Of a DNA stretch of 64,000 nucleotides, positions 9,498 through 18,939 are shown piece after piece. The stretch lies in assembly GCF_016862755.1 (NCBI RefSeq), contig NZ_BONO01000026.1, positions 1-64,000 on the forward strand. Reading direction: 5' to 3'. The translations under genes were made by a program, and so were the position numbers. The stretch is from Cellulomonas pakistanensis. Its GTDB lineage: Bacteria; Actinomycetota; Actinomycetes; Actinomycetales; Cellulomonadaceae. Each line of letters starts with the position of its first letter. Position 1 is the first letter of the stretch. Below the pieces are notes generated by a model, which was given only the letters and a program-made list of their open reading frames with translations, was not told the DNA's origin and did not search any database.

Positions 9498-10390
9498 CGG
9501 GCCCGGACGGCACGACGGCCACCGGACCGCTCGCGGGGCGCACCGTGCTGGTCCCGCGGTCGACCGACGGACCCGACCCCCTGGTGATCGCCCTGCACGC
9601 CGCCGGCGCCGAGCCCCTGGTGGTGCCGCTGATCCAGACGGTCCCCCCGCTCGACCCGACCGAGCTGGACGACGTCCTGCTCGCGCTCGAGGTCGGCTAC
9701 TACGGCTGGGTCGCCGTCACCAGCGCCGCCGCGGTGCCCGTGCTGGTCGACCGCGCCGAGGAGACCGGCCACACCCTGGCCGGCCTGCTCGACGGCGTCC
9801 GGGTCGCCGCGGTCGGCGGGAGCACGGCGCGCGCGCTGCGCGAGGCCGGCGTCCGGGTGGACCTCGTCCCGGTCGGCCGCTCCTCCGCCGCCGCGCTGCT
9901 CGCGGCGTGGCCGCCCGCCGGCGAGGAGCCGGAGCGCGTGCTGCTGCCGCTCGGCGACCTCGCCGCGCCGACGATGGCCGAGGGGCTCGAGGCGCGCGGC
10001 TGGCCGGTCGACGTCGTCGAGACCTACCGGACCGTGCCGGGACCCGCGCCCGAGCCGGAGGTGCACGACGCCTACGCCGCCGGCCGGGTCGGCGCCGTGC
10101 TGCTCACCTCGGGCAGCACCGCGCGCAACCTGCTCGCCATGCTCGGCGCCCCGCCCCCGGGCACGCTGGTGTGCTGCATCGGCGAGTCGACCGCTGCGGA
10201 GGCCCGCCGCGCGGGGCTGCCCGTGCACGCCGTCGCCGACGACCAGACCCCGGGCGGGCTGGTGGCCGCGCTCGCGCGGGCCGCCGCCGCCCGCCCCGAC
10301 CCCGACCCCGTCGCGGCCCACCCCGCCGCGCCGGGCGACGCCCCCGCCGCCGCACCCCGGGCGGCCGACCCCGACGGAGACCACGCATGA
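9494..10390 (+). CDS. hemD: Uroporphyrinogen III synthase
   Basis: HemD closes hydroxymethylbilane with inversion of ring D to uroporphyrinogen III. The family is poorly conserved; recognisable are the start [11 protein letters not shown], the hinge-proximal [29 protein letters not shown], and late [13 protein letters not shown] with the conserved Ser/Thr patch, then [20 protein letters not shown]. The 298-residue product ends in about 40 Ala/Pro-rich residues beyond the domain. Translationally coupled on both sides: GTGA overlap with hemC and ATGA overlap with hemB. Position inside a hem operon supports the call strongly. Confidence 0.92.
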   Translation: MTGPDGTTATGPLAGRTVLVPRSTDGPDPLVIALHAAGAEPLVVPLIQTVPPLDPTELDDVLLALEVGYYGWVAVTSAAAVPVLVDRAEETGHTLAGLLDGVRVAAVGGSTARALREAGVRVDLVPVGRSSAAALLAAWPPAGEEPERVLLPLGDLAAPTMAEGLEARGWPVDVVETYRTVPGPAPEPEVHDAYAAGRVGAVLLTSGSTARNLLAMLGAPPPGTLVCCIGESTAAEARRAGLPVHAVADDQTPGGLVAALARAAAARPDPDPVAAHPAAPGDAPAAAPRAADPDGDHA

Positions 10391-11436
10391 GCACCACGGA
10401 GCCCGACGCACCCACCCTCCCGCTGTCCCCCGCCGCGGCGGTCGCCGCGGCGCGGCCCGGACGGGTCCGCCCGCGCCGCATGCGCGGCACCGCGGCCCTG
10501 CGCCGCTCGGTCAGCGAGGTGCGGCTGCACCCGGCGGACCTCGTGCTCCCGCTGTTCGTCAAGGAGGGGCTCGACGAGCCCGCGCCGATCGCCTCGATGC
10601 CCGGCGTCGTCCAGCACAGCCGCGACTCGCTGCGCCGGGCCGTCGTCGAGGCCGCCGCGGCCGGTGTCTCGGCGGTCAACCTGTTCGGCGTCCCGCTGGT
10701 CCGGGACGCCGTCGGCTCCGGCGCGACCGACCCGGACGGCGTGCTGAACCGCGCCATCGCCGACGTGCGCGCCGAGGTCGGCGACGCGCTCGTCATCCAG
10801 GCGGACCTCTGCCTCGACGAGTTCACCGACCACGGCCACTGCGGCGTGCTGACCGCGGACGGCTGGGTCGACAACGACGCCACCCTGGTGCGGTACGCGG
10901 AGATGGCGCTGGTCCAGGCCGAGGCGGGCGCCCACGTGGTCGCGCCCAGCGGCATGATGGACGGCCAGGTCGGCGTGATCCGGGACGTGCTCGACGCCGC
11001 CGGCCGGGGCGACGTCGCGGTCCTCGCGTACGCCGCCAAGTTCGCCAGCGTGCTCTACGGGCCGTTCCGCGACGCGGTCGAGTCGACGCTCGAGGGCGAC
11101 CGCCGGACTTACCAGATGGACCCGGCGAACCGCCGGGAGGCGCTGCGCGAGGTCGCCCTCGACATCGAGGAGGGCGCGGACCTCGTCATGGTGAAGCCGG
11201 CGGGCGCGTTCCTGGACGTGCTGGCCGACGTCGCCGCCGTGAGCACCGTGCCCGTCGCGGCCTACCAGGTCTCCGGCGAGTACGCGATGGTCGAGGCCGC
11301 CGCGGCGCAGGGCTGGCTGGACCGGCGGCGCGCGATCACGGAGTCCGTGCTCGGCATCCGCCGGGCGGGCGCCGACCAGGTGCTGACGTACTGGGCCGTC
11401 GAGCTGGCCCACTGGCTGCGGGAGGAGTGGCGGTGA
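10387..11436 (+). CDS. hemB: Delta-aminolevulinic acid dehydratase
   Basis: HemB condenses two 5-aminolevulinate molecules to porphobilinogen. Both Schiff-base lysines are visible: Lys218 in [13 protein letters not shown] and Lys270 in MVKPAGAF. The metal-site segment reads [16 protein letters not shown] (Cys142, Asp144, Cys152), a mixture of the Cys-rich zinc type and the Asp-rich magnesium type, so metal dependence cannot be called from sequence. 349 residues, with a 40-residue N-terminal Ala/Pro-rich lead. It starts in an ATGA overlap with hemD and overlaps hemL by four bases. Confidence 0.96.
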   Translation: MSTTEPDAPTLPLSPAAAVAAARPGRVRPRRMRGTAALRRSVSEVRLHPADLVLPLFVKEGLDEPAPIASMPGVVQHSRDSLRRAVVEAAAAGVSAVNLFGVPLVRDAVGSGATDPDGVLNRAIADVRAEVGDALVIQADLCLDEFTDHGHCGVLTADGWVDNDATLVRYAEMALVQAEAGAHVVAPSGMMDGQVGVIRDVLDAAGRGDVAVLAYAAKFASVLYGPFRDAVESTLEGDRRTYQMDPANRREALREVALDIEEGADLVMVKPAGAFLDVLADVAAVSTVPVAAYQVSGEYAMVEAAAAQGWLDRRRAITESVLGIRRAGADQVLTYWAVELAHWLREEWR

Positions 11437-12764
11437 CCGAGGTGACGAGCACGAGCACGAACGAGGGGCTGTTCGAGCGGGCGCGGGGCGTCGTGCCGGG
11501 CGGCGTGAACTCGCCGGTCCGGGCGTTCGGGTCGGTCGGCGGCGCGCCCCGGTTCCTGGCGAGCGCCCGCGGGGCGTACGTCACCGACGTCGAGGGCCGC
11601 GAGTACGTCGACCTGGTCGGGTCGTGGGGCCCGGCGATCCTCGGCCACGCGCACCCCGAGGTCGTCGAGGCCGTCCGCGACGCCGCCGGCCGGGGCCTGA
11701 GCTTCGGCGCGCCGACGCTCGCCGAGGTCGAGCTCGCCGAGGCCGTCCGCGCCCGGGTTCCCGCGGTGGAGCGGCTGCGCCTCGTGTCCACGGGCACCGA
11801 GGCGACGATGACCGCCGTCCGCCTGGCCCGCGGCGTGACCGGCCGGGACACGGTCGTGAAGTTCGCCGGGCTGTACCACGGCCACTCGGACGGCCTGCTG
11901 GCCGCCGCGGGCTCCGGCCTGGCGACGTTCGCGCTGCCGGGGTCGGCCGGTGTCCCCGCGGCGATCGCGGCCGAGACCATCGTGCTGCCGTACAACGACG
12001 TCGCGGCCGTCGAGGCGGCGTTCGCCGAGCACGGCGCGCGGATCGCCGCCGTCATCACCGAGGCGGCCCCCGCCAACATGGGCGTCGTCCCGCCGGCGCC
12101 GGGCTTCAACGCCGCGCTGTCCCGGATCACCCGCGAGCACGGCGCCCTGCTCATCCAGGACGAGGTGCTCACCGGGTTCCGCGTGGGCCCCGCGGGCTGG
12201 TGGGGCCTGGAGGCGGCGCGCGAGGGCTGGTCGCCCGACCTGCTGACGTTCGGCAAGGTGGTCGGCGGCGGCATGCCCGTGGCGGCGCTGGGCGGCCGCG
12301 CCGAGGTCATGGACGCGCTCGCGCCGATCGGGCCCGTGTACCAGGCCGGCACGCTGTCCGGGAACCCGGTCGCGGTCGCCGCCGGCCTGGCGACGCTGCG
12401 CCTGGCGGACGACGGCGTGTACGCCGCGGTCGACCGGGCGTCGGCGACGCTCCGGGCCGCCGTGGACGAGGCGCTCACGGCCGTCGGGCTGCCGCACGCG
12501 GTGCAGAACGCGAGCAACCTGTTCAGCACCGTGCTCGGCACCGACGCCGGCGCCCGGGACTACGCCGAGATGCTCGCCACCGAGTCGTGGCGGTACCCGG
12601 CGTTCTTCCACAGCCTCCTCGCCGACGGGGTGTACGCGCCGCCGTCCGCGTTCGAGGCGTGGTTCGTCTCCGCCGCGCACGACGAGGCGGCGCTCGGCCG
12701 GGTCGTCGAGGCGCTGCCGGCGGCGGCGCGCGCGGCGGCCGAGGCGGTTCCCCCGGCCGTGTGA
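11433..12764 (+). CDS. hemL: Glutamate-1-semialdehyde 2,1-aminomutase
   Basis: HemL is a PLP enzyme converting glutamate-1-semialdehyde to 5-aminolevulinate, the step directly after HemA. Family markers: [12 protein letters not shown] near the N-terminus, [15 protein letters not shown], and the PLP lysine Lys275 in [18 protein letters not shown]. 443 residues, typical. GTG 11433 is preferred over GTG 11427 because GGAGGA at 11421-11426 then has a 6-base spacer and the start overlaps the hemB stop (GTGA). Last gene of the operon; an imperfect hairpin follows. Confidence 0.95.
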   Translation: MTEVTSTSTNEGLFERARGVVPGGVNSPVRAFGSVGGAPRFLASARGAYVTDVEGREYVDLVGSWGPAILGHAHPEVVEAVRDAAGRGLSFGAPTLAEVELAEAVRARVPAVERLRLVSTGTEATMTAVRLARGVTGRDTVVKFAGLYHGHSDGLLAAAGSGLATFALPGSAGVPAAIAAETIVLPYNDVAAVEAAFAEHGARIAAVITEAAPANMGVVPPAPGFNAALSRITREHGALLIQDEVLTGFRVGPAGWWGLEAAREGWSPDLLTFGKVVGGGMPVAALGGRAEVMDALAPIGPVYQAGTLSGNPVAVAAGLATLRLADDGVYAAVDRASATLRAAVDEALTAVGLPHAVQNASNLFSTVLGTDAGARDYAEMLATESWRYPAFFHSLLADGVYAPPSAFEAWFVSAAHDEAALGRVVEALPAAARAAAEAVPPAV

Positions 12765-12775
12765 GGTCGATCACG

Positions 12776-12806
12776 GCGCCGCCCGGGCCGAGTGCCGGGG
12801 CGGCGC
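12776..12806 (+). terminator. Imperfect GC hairpin after hemL
   Basis: Arms 12776-12786 and 12795-12806 pair with one bulged base and an 8-base loop, 12 bases past the hemL stop. Likely end of the haem operon transcript. The following stretch to 13134 is otherwise gene-free and includes a relatively AT-rich patch (12930-12980). Confidence 0.45.
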
Positions 12807-12943
12807 AGTGACCTGCGGCTTCGTCGGTCCCCGTGATTTCACCCTGGCGGACGGGGCGGCGTCACCCGGCCGGCCCACCGCGGTGCCGGCGCGCTGAACA
12901 GCACCGATGCGCACCGTCACCCGATCGGCCGTGGACATTCCGG

Positions 12944-12971
12944 GCATTGTGCGCGACATTTCGGACAATGC
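12944..12971. promoter_or_regulatory. Inverted repeat in the AT-richer leader of the export operon
   Basis: GCATTGT at 12944-12950 and ACAATGC at 12965-12971 form a 7-bp inverted repeat with a 14-base spacer, in the least GC-rich part of the 370-base gap before the SipW-type genes. Also GACATTCCGG / GACATTTCGG are near-direct repeats 20 bases apart. Candidate operator or promoter of the export island; no regulator gene is adjacent. Confidence 0.35.
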
Positions 12972-13134
12972 GGATAGATCGCGCCGATCGGTTGCGCGCA
13001 AACCCGGCGCTGCTCATCCTGGAGCCACGACGCGCGGCAGGGGGCTGGCGCGTCCACGTCCCGCGTGACCCATCGGGCCCGGGACCCGCGGCGGTGCAGG
13101 GGGCACCTCCGCCATTCCAGGGGGTACCAGGACC

Positions 13135-13845
13135 ATGTCCGCAGACCAGACGACGCGCGCCCAGGACGAGACGACCGAGGTCCGCCGCGTGCGCGACCGC
13201 CGCTCCCGCGGCAGGCTCCGCGCGGTGCTCGCCGGGGCCGGTGTGCTCGGCATCGGCGCCGCGGTGACGCTCGCCGCGTGGACCGACACCGAGTGGATCT
13301 TCGGTGGCACCGACGACGACACGCCGATCGGCACCTCGGTCTTCGAGATCGAGCAGAACGTGTTCGACGGCGACGACTTCACCAACCGCGAGGACTGGCC
13401 GGAGGACGCCACCGCGGGCCGCCTCAGCTTCACGGTCGCGGCGGCGTCGCTGTCGCCCGGCGCGGTCGTGTACGCGCCGATGCAGCTGCGCGCGGCGGAG
13501 GGCTCCGTCGGCGGCACCGTCACGCTGAACGGCGCCGAGCAGGGCCCCGGCACCGACGCGGCGCTGTTCGACGCGCTCACCTACGAGGCGCGCACCGGCG
13601 TCCCCGCCGCGAGCTGCAACGCCACCGGCCTCGCCGCCGGCACGGTGCTCGCGCCCGCGGGCTCCACCCTCGGCGCGGACGGCGCGGCGACCTTCGCCGT
13701 CGCGGGCGCGCCCGACGACACGACCGCCGGCGCGCCGGTCGACGTGTGCTTCGCCCTGACGATGCCCGCGACCGCGACCGACTCGGCGCTCCAGGGCCTC
13801 ACCGTGACCCCGGTGTGGAGCTTCCTGGCGACGTCGCAGTCCTGA
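13135..13845 (+). CDS. SipW-dependent-type exported protein (CalY/TasA-like signal)
   Basis: The 236-residue protein has an N-terminal signal of the SipW-cognate kind: a charged stretch of about 30 residues, then VLAGAGVLGIGAAVTLAAWTD, where the hydrophobic core runs into a TLAAWTD motif at the processing point. The mature part (about 185 residues) is Ala/Gly/Thr-rich, beta-predicted, with a pair of Cys (SCNATG and VDVCFAL) that could form a disulphide. This resembles TasA/CalY-type fibre or surface proteins of Gram-positive bacteria, but similarity in the mature region is not obvious, so the function is open. It lies 19 bases before the dedicated signal peptidase gene. Confidence 0.82.
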   Translation: MSADQTTRAQDETTEVRRVRDRRSRGRLRAVLAGAGVLGIGAAVTLAAWTDTEWIFGGTDDDTPIGTSVFEIEQNVFDGDDFTNREDWPEDATAGRLSFTVAAASLSPGAVVYAPMQLRAAEGSVGGTVTLNGAEQGPGTDAALFDALTYEARTGVPAASCNATGLAAGTVLAPAGSTLGADGAATFAVAGAPDDTTAGAPVDVCFALTMPATATDSALQGLTVTPVWSFLATSQS

Positions 13846-13864
13846 CCCTCCCGGGTCCGCCCCC

Positions 13865-15259
13865 GTGCCCGGCGCGCACGCGGCGCGGCCCGGGCCGGGG
13901 CGCGCCCGCGAGCGCGCCACCGACCTGGGCCGCGAGGTGCTGCTCACGCTGGCCGCGCTGTTCGGCGCGGTCTGCGTGCTCGTCGTCGTGCTCGTCGCCA
14001 CGATGGACCTCGGGGTCATCGTGTTCCGGACGGGCTCGATGAGCCCGACCATCCCGACCGGCGGGGCCGCCGTCGTGCGGACGGTCCCCGCCGACCAGGT
14101 CGAGGTCGGCGACGTCGTCACCGTCCCGTCCCCGGTGGGCCCGCTGCCCGTGACGCACCGCGTGGTGCACGCGGAGCCGCTCGGCGACGGCAGCACGCGG
14201 CTGCGGCTGCGCGGCGACGCCAACGACTCCGAGGACCCGTTCCCGTACGACGTGACGGAGGTGCGCCGCGTGGTGGCCTCCGCGCCCGGCGTCGGGTTCG
14301 CGCTCGAGCGGCTCCGGGACCCGTGGGCCCTCGGTGCCGTCAGCGTCGGGCTCTCGCTGCTCGTCTCCTGGGCGCTGTGGCCGCGCGAGCGCCGGCGCCG
14401 CGGGCAGGCCGGGCGGGCGCCCCGCGGTTCCGCAGGCCACGCGCCGGGACCGGCCGGGTCGGCCGGCGTGACGCGGGCCGCCGGCCTCCTCGTCGTCGTG
14501 GCGGCCGCCGGCGCGCTCGGCCTCGGCTCGGCGGCGCCTGCGGGCGCCGCCGCCGCGCCGGTGCCGGCGCCCTCGCCGACCGCACCGCCGACCGCCCCGC
14601 CGCCCGGCGGCTTCGTGCCCGGGGGATCCGGCGGGCAGGTGCTCCAGCTCGCCTCGTCCTTGCCGCTCGGCAGCCCGTGGGACCTGTCGCCGGGGTCGGA
14701 CCTGGCCTGGCGGGTCGAGTCGACCGTGCGCCCGCCCGGGGGCGCGGCCGCGGCCGCCGGCACGCTGTGGGTCAGCCTGCTGGCGGGCGGGCCGCTGGTC
14801 GAGCGCGGCGGCGTCGCCCTCGTGGTCCAGCTGTGCGACACCGGGTGGGCCGCCGACGGCGTGACGTGCCCGGGCGGCGCGCGCGAGGTGCCCGCGACGG
14901 TCGACGGCACCGGCGCCCACGTCGACCGCGCCGAGGTCGGGCCCGTGACGTCGGACGGCACGCAGGCGGTCGTCGTGCGGCTGCGGGTCCCCGCCGACCT
15001 CGGCGACGAGTACCAGGGCCTCGAGATGACCCTGGCCCTGCGGTTCGACGCGTTCGGCGAGGAGGTCTACCTCAGCGACGTGCTCGCCGCCGTGGACGAC
15101 GAGCCGGGCTACACCAGCCAGGTCCTGGGCGTCACCGGCGCCGACCTGCGCCCCGCGCTGTGGGGCACGGCGGCGGTGCTCGCGGGCGCGTCGCTCGCCG
15201 GCTGGGCGCGCCGCCACCGGCACCGGGAGCGGTGGACGGAGGTGCGCGATGCGCCGTGA
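13865..15259 (+). CDS. SipW-like signal peptidase fused to an exported accessory domain
   Basis: Residues 1-180 are an S26B (ER/SipW-type) signal peptidase: a membrane helix (about 22-45), the nucleophile Ser58 in TGSMSPTIPTG, a His98 in PVTHRVV where bacterial type I enzymes have Lys, RGDANDSEDPFPYDV, and a second helix ending in WALWPRERRRR. After a charged Gly/Pro linker a new signal-like helix (AAGLLVVVAAAGALGLGS) is followed by a Pro-rich linker, a roughly 190-residue extracytoplasmic beta domain with two Cys, and a C-terminal helix with Arg/His tail. So one polypeptide seems to join the peptidase to an exported protein. No frameshift is needed. GTG 13865 has no good ribosome site; coupling to the upstream gene is likely. 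Confidence 0.78.
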   Translation: MPGAHAARPGPGRARERATDLGREVLLTLAALFGAVCVLVVVLVATMDLGVIVFRTGSMSPTIPTGGAAVVRTVPADQVEVGDVVTVPSPVGPLPVTHRVVHAEPLGDGSTRLRLRGDANDSEDPFPYDVTEVRRVVASAPGVGFALERLRDPWALGAVSVGLSLLVSWALWPRERRRRGQAGRAPRGSAGHAPGPAGSAGVTRAAGLLVVVAAAGALGLGSAAPAGAAAAPVPAPSPTAPPTAPPPGGFVPGGSGGQVLQLASSLPLGSPWDLSPGSDLAWRVESTVRPPGGAAAAAGTLWVSLLAGGPLVERGGVALVVQLCDTGWAADGVTCPGGAREVPATVDGTGAHVDRAEVGPVTSDGTQAVVVRLRVPADLGDEYQGLEMTLALRFDAFGEEVYLSDVLAAVDDEPGYTSQVLGVTGADLRPALWGTAAVLAGASLAGWARRHRHRERWTEVRDAP

Positions 15260-17021
15260 CCGCGCCGCGCTGCGCGCGGCGGCGGCCCCGCGACGCCGGG
15301 CCGCGGCCGTCCTCGCCGCCCTCTCCGTGCTGGCCGGCGGGCTGCTCGGCACCGCGGGCGCCGCCCGGGTCGGGCTGACCGACGCCGCGTGGACCGACGC
15401 CGAGCACGTGAGCAGCACCCTCCGCACCCGGACCACCTGGTGCGACGCCGGGCTGTACCGGACGAGCGGGCGCGGGCAGCTGTTCGCGGGCGCCGTCGGC
15501 ACCGGCACCACGGCCGGGGTCGCGGCCGTCGCCCCGGTGCGCGCCACCAACCCCGGCACCGGGTCGTCGGCGACGCCCGCCGGCGCGACGTCGCTCGGCT
15601 CCGCCGCGTACGCCGCGCCGCTGACGGCCGCCGCGCTCCAGCAGGGCGCCGCGCCGCTCGGGTCCGCGGTGACGCCCGCCGCCTCCGCGACGGCGGCGAC
15701 CCTGAACCAGTACGCGCGCGCCGCGAGCTCCGGCGTCGGCGCGGGCGCGTCGGGCGCGGTGACGAACGGAGGCGCCGTGAACCCCGCCGCCCAGGCCGCC
15801 GGCTCGGGCCTGCCCGACCTCGCGACCGTCGACGTGCGGGCGCTCGTGACGCCCCAGGCCCTGGCCACGGGGATCGGCGCCGGGCCCGCCGCCGACCTCA
15901 CGGGGCTGCGGCTGGTCCCCGGGACGGTCGCGTCGAGCACCGTCCGGGACGCCTGCATCTCCCGGCCGTCGACGACCCGCGCCTACGGGGTGTCCGCGCT
16001 GCGCCTCGAGGCGGACAGCACGGCGCTGCGCGCGGCGGCGACCTCGGCGACCTCCGCCGCGACGACGATCCGGTCGAACCTCGCGGCCACGGGGCCGACG
16101 GCGGCTGCGGCGGCGGCGAACGTCAACGCCGTGTACCGCTCGAACCAGGAGCTGCTCAACCTGCTCACGCCCGGGACGTCGACCGGGACGCTGACGATGA
16201 CCGTGCCGGACCTGCCGGCCGCCGTCGCGCCCCTGGCCGGGCAGACGCTCGGCGCCGGCGGCCCCGTGCAGCTGAACCTGGCGACCGGCCGGATGACCGT
16301 CGACCTCGCCGCGCTGACCAGCGCGACCCAGGGGGTCAACGGCCGCCCGCCGAACAGCGAGGTGCTCACCGCCGCCGTCCTGGGGTCGGCGTCGTCCGCC
16401 GTCGGCAGCCTGCTGCCCGCGTACCGGACGTCGGTGCTGACCGCGGTGTCCACCGCCCTCGCGACCGGCACCGCCACCCTGGTGGTCTCGACGCCGATCA
16501 CGCTGCTCGGGCTGTCGGGCGAGCCGACCTCCGTGACGTTCACGGGCACGCTGCCCCAGCTCCGGGACCAGCAGGGCACGGTCTCGGTCGTGGTCGGGAA
16601 CAACAACCGGTGCAACGCCCTCACCTCCGGCTCGTGCACCTCCGTCCGCAACGCGCTCACCTCGGCGACCGGAACCGCCCAGCTCCGCGCCGCCGCCGCG
16701 AACGCGCTCGCGAGCACGGTGTACGGCGCCACGACCACGACCCCCTCGGCGCCGCTCGCCACGTTCGGCACCGCCGTCACGACCGCGACCGGCGCGCTGC
16801 AGCCGGCGCTGACCAACCTCCCCTCCGTGCTGTCGGCGCAGGTGAACGTCCAGCCCGACCAGCCCGGCGCCCGGACACCCGGCGTGGCGCTCGAGGCGGG
16901 CGAGCTCGGCGTGACCGCGCTGCGCGTCGGCGCCACCAGCACCACGCGGACCGCGTGGCTCGCCCTCGGCACGTCCACCGCGGGCCCCCTCGCCTACCGG
17001 CCCGCCGGGAGCCCGGGATGA
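15249..17021 (+). CDS. Large exported protein with SipW-cognate signal, choice-of-anchor-like
   Basis: The 590-residue product starts with an Arg-rich N-region, a hydrophobic core (AAAVLAALSVLAGGLLGTAG) and a LTDAAWTDAEHV motif, the same cognate ending as in the first gene of the island. The mature region is Ala/Thr/Gly-rich with many predicted strands, an AYGVSALRLEADSTALRAA segment and a few Cys (TWCDAG, NRCNALTSGSCTS). It is reminiscent of choice-of-anchor G-type exported proteins, which I offer only as a likeness. No LPXTG-type tail is visible. ATG 15249 lies inside the end of the peptidase gene and has GGAGGT five bases upstream, so the two are translationally coupled. Confidence 0.75.
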   Translation: MRRDRAALRAAAAPRRRAAAVLAALSVLAGGLLGTAGAARVGLTDAAWTDAEHVSSTLRTRTTWCDAGLYRTSGRGQLFAGAVGTGTTAGVAAVAPVRATNPGTGSSATPAGATSLGSAAYAAPLTAAALQQGAAPLGSAVTPAASATAATLNQYARAASSGVGAGASGAVTNGGAVNPAAQAAGSGLPDLATVDVRALVTPQALATGIGAGPAADLTGLRLVPGTVASSTVRDACISRPSTTRAYGVSALRLEADSTALRAAATSATSAATTIRSNLAATGPTAAAAAANVNAVYRSNQELLNLLTPGTSTGTLTMTVPDLPAAVAPLAGQTLGAGGPVQLNLATGRMTVDLAALTSATQGVNGRPPNSEVLTAAVLGSASSAVGSLLPAYRTSVLTAVSTALATGTATLVVSTPITLLGLSGEPTSVTFTGTLPQLRDQQGTVSVVVGNNNRCNALTSGSCTSVRNALTSATGTAQLRAAAANALASTVYGATTTTPSAPLATFGTAVTTATGALQPALTNLPSVLSAQVNVQPDQPGARTPGVALEAGELGVTALRVGATSTTRTAWLALGTSTAGPLAYRPAGSPG

Positions 17022-17065
17022 CCGGGAATCGCGACCGACCGGTCGGCTCTTCCGCATCGTGACCT

Positions 17066-17078
17066 CCCGGTAACCGGG
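17066..17078. promoter_or_regulatory. Short palindrome in the leader of the peptide ABC operon
   Basis: The 234-base gap before the peptide-binding lipoprotein gene holds a 6-bp palindrome with one central base (CCCGGT-A-ACCGGG, 17066-17078) and nearby a 12-bp one (CCGACCGGTCGG, 17035-17046). Either could be part of a terminator for the export island or an operator. No convincing -35/-10 pair was found. Confidence 0.25.
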
Positions 17079-17255
17079 GCGTTACACCGCGGTGCGGGAA
17101 CCGCGGCGGACCTGTGCTTTCCTATGAGCCGCGTCACGACGTCTCAGGCGGCGGACGCGGCGTCTCGCGCCAGGAGACGTGGCCGCCGGGTCACGGCGGC
17201 ACCTGCATGCCACGGGCGCTCCCGGAGAGCCCCACTTCAGGGAAGAGGTACACGC

Positions 17256-18920
17256 ATGACTGCGGTCCCCCACAACCGGCGGCGCGCCGCCGCGACGGGC
17301 GCAGGCCTCGTCGCGACCGCGCTCGTCCTCGCCGCCTGCGGCGGTGGCTCCGGCGACGACTCCTCGGACGGCGGTGACGGCGGCGGCGGTGGCTCGCTCC
17401 TCATCGGCACGACGGACAAGATCACGACGATCGACCCGGCGGGCTCCTACGACAACGGCTCGTTCGCCGTCATGAACCAGGTGTACCCGTTCCTGATGAA
17501 CACGCCGTACGGCAGCCCGGACGTCGAGCCGGACATCGCCGAGTCGGCCGAGTACACCTCGCCCACCGAGTACACGGTCACCCTCAAGCCGGGCCTGACC
17601 TTCGCGAACGGCAACGAGCTCACGTCCTCCGACGTGAAGTTCACGTTCGACCGCCAGCTCGCGATCTTCGAGTCGGGCGCGGACGAGGGCAACGGCCCCG
17701 GCTCGCTCCTCTACAACCTGGACAGCGTCGCGGCGCCGGACGACACCACCGTCGTCTTCACGCTGAAGGAGGCGGACGACCAGGTCTTCCCGCAGATCCT
17801 GTCGAGCCCCGCCGGCCCGATCGTCGACGAGGACGTCTTCGCGGCCGACGCGCTGACCCCGGACGACGAGATCGTGGACGGCCAGGCCTTCGCCGGCCCG
17901 TACACGATCACCGGCTACAGCCAGAACGACCTCGTGTCGTACGAGGCGAACCCGGAGTACCAGGGCCTGCTCGGCGAGGCGAAGACCTCCCAGGTCGACG
18001 TCACGTACTACGCCGAGGCGTCCAACCTGAAGCTCGCCGTCCAGCAGGGCGACGTCGACGTGGCGTTCCGCTCGCTGTCGGCGACCGACATCGAGGACCT
18101 GCGCGGCGACGAGAACGTCAAGGTCGTCGACGGCCCCGGCGGCGAGATCCGCTACATCACGTTCAACTTCAACACGCAGCCGTACGGCGCCACGACGCCG
18201 GAGGCGGACGAGGCCAAGGCGCTCGCCGTCCGCCAGGCGGTGGCCGACCTGATCGACCGCGAGGAGATCGCCGACCAGGTCTACAAGGGCACCTACACCC
18301 CGCTGTACTCCTTCGTCCCCGAGGGCCTGACCGGCGCGACCGAGCCGCTCAAGGGCCTGTACGGCGACGGCGAGGGCGGCGCGGACGCCGACAAGGCGGC
18401 CGAGCGCCTCGAGGCCGCGGGCGTCGAGACCCCGGTCCAGCTGTCGCTGCAGTACAGCAACGACCACTACGGCCCGTCCTCCGGCGAGGAGTACGCGCTG
18501 ATCAAGGACCAGCTCGAGTCCACCGGGCTGTTCGCGGTCGACCTGCAGACCACCGAGTGGGTGCAGTACGCCAAGGACCGCACCGCCGACGTGTACCCGG
18601 CCTACCAGCTCGGCTGGTTCCCGGACTACTCCGACGCGGACAACTACCTGACGCCGTTCTTCCTCACGGAGAACTTCCTCGGCAACCACTACGACAACCA
18701 GGAGGTGAACGACCTGATCCTCCAGCAGGCCGTCACCGCCGACACCGCCGAGCGCACCGCGCTCATCGAGCAGATCCAGGACGCGGTCGCCGCGGACCTG
18801 TCCACGGTGCCGTACCTCCAGGGCGCGCAGGTCGCGGTCGTGGGTGCGGACGTGACCGGCGCCGAGGACACCCTCGACGCCTCGTTCAAGTTCCGCTACG
18901 GCGCACTCGCCATCGGCTGA
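17256..18920 (+). CDS. Peptide ABC transporter substrate-binding lipoprotein
   Basis: This 554-residue SBP_bac_5 (OppA/DppA type) lipoprotein captures oligopeptides or similar ligands outside the cell. A lipobox LVLAACGG places the lipidated Cys at residue 28, followed by a Ser/Asp/Gly linker. Family segments include TDKITTIDPAGSYDNG, LKPGLTFANGNELTSSDVKF and FPDYSDADNYLTPFF, the latter typical of the C-terminal lobe. ATG 17256 has AGGGAAGAGG upstream; earlier in-frame starts would bury the signal peptide. It heads an operon with two permeases and a double ATPase; an intercistronic hairpin follows. Confidence 0.94.
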   Translation: MTAVPHNRRRAAATGAGLVATALVLAACGGGSGDDSSDGGDGGGGGSLLIGTTDKITTIDPAGSYDNGSFAVMNQVYPFLMNTPYGSPDVEPDIAESAEYTSPTEYTVTLKPGLTFANGNELTSSDVKFTFDRQLAIFESGADEGNGPGSLLYNLDSVAAPDDTTVVFTLKEADDQVFPQILSSPAGPIVDEDVFAADALTPDDEIVDGQAFAGPYTITGYSQNDLVSYEANPEYQGLLGEAKTSQVDVTYYAEASNLKLAVQQGDVDVAFRSLSATDIEDLRGDENVKVVDGPGGEIRYITFNFNTQPYGATTPEADEAKALAVRQAVADLIDREEIADQVYKGTYTPLYSFVPEGLTGATEPLKGLYGDGEGGADADKAAERLEAAGVETPVQLSLQYSNDHYGPSSGEEYALIKDQLESTGLFAVDLQTTEWVQYAKDRTADVYPAYQLGWFPDYSDADNYLTPFFLTENFLGNHYDNQEVNDLILQQAVTADTAERTALIEQIQDAVAADLSTVPYLQGAQVAVVGADVTGAEDTLDASFKFRYGALAIG

Positions 18921-18939
18921 ACCACCTGACCGACGCCCG

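Noticed and set aside
13799-15958. Long minus-strand frames over the export island (also 15132-17057)
   Set aside because: The opposite strand carries clear signal peptides, a peptidase active site and good ribosome sites; the antisense products have no domains.
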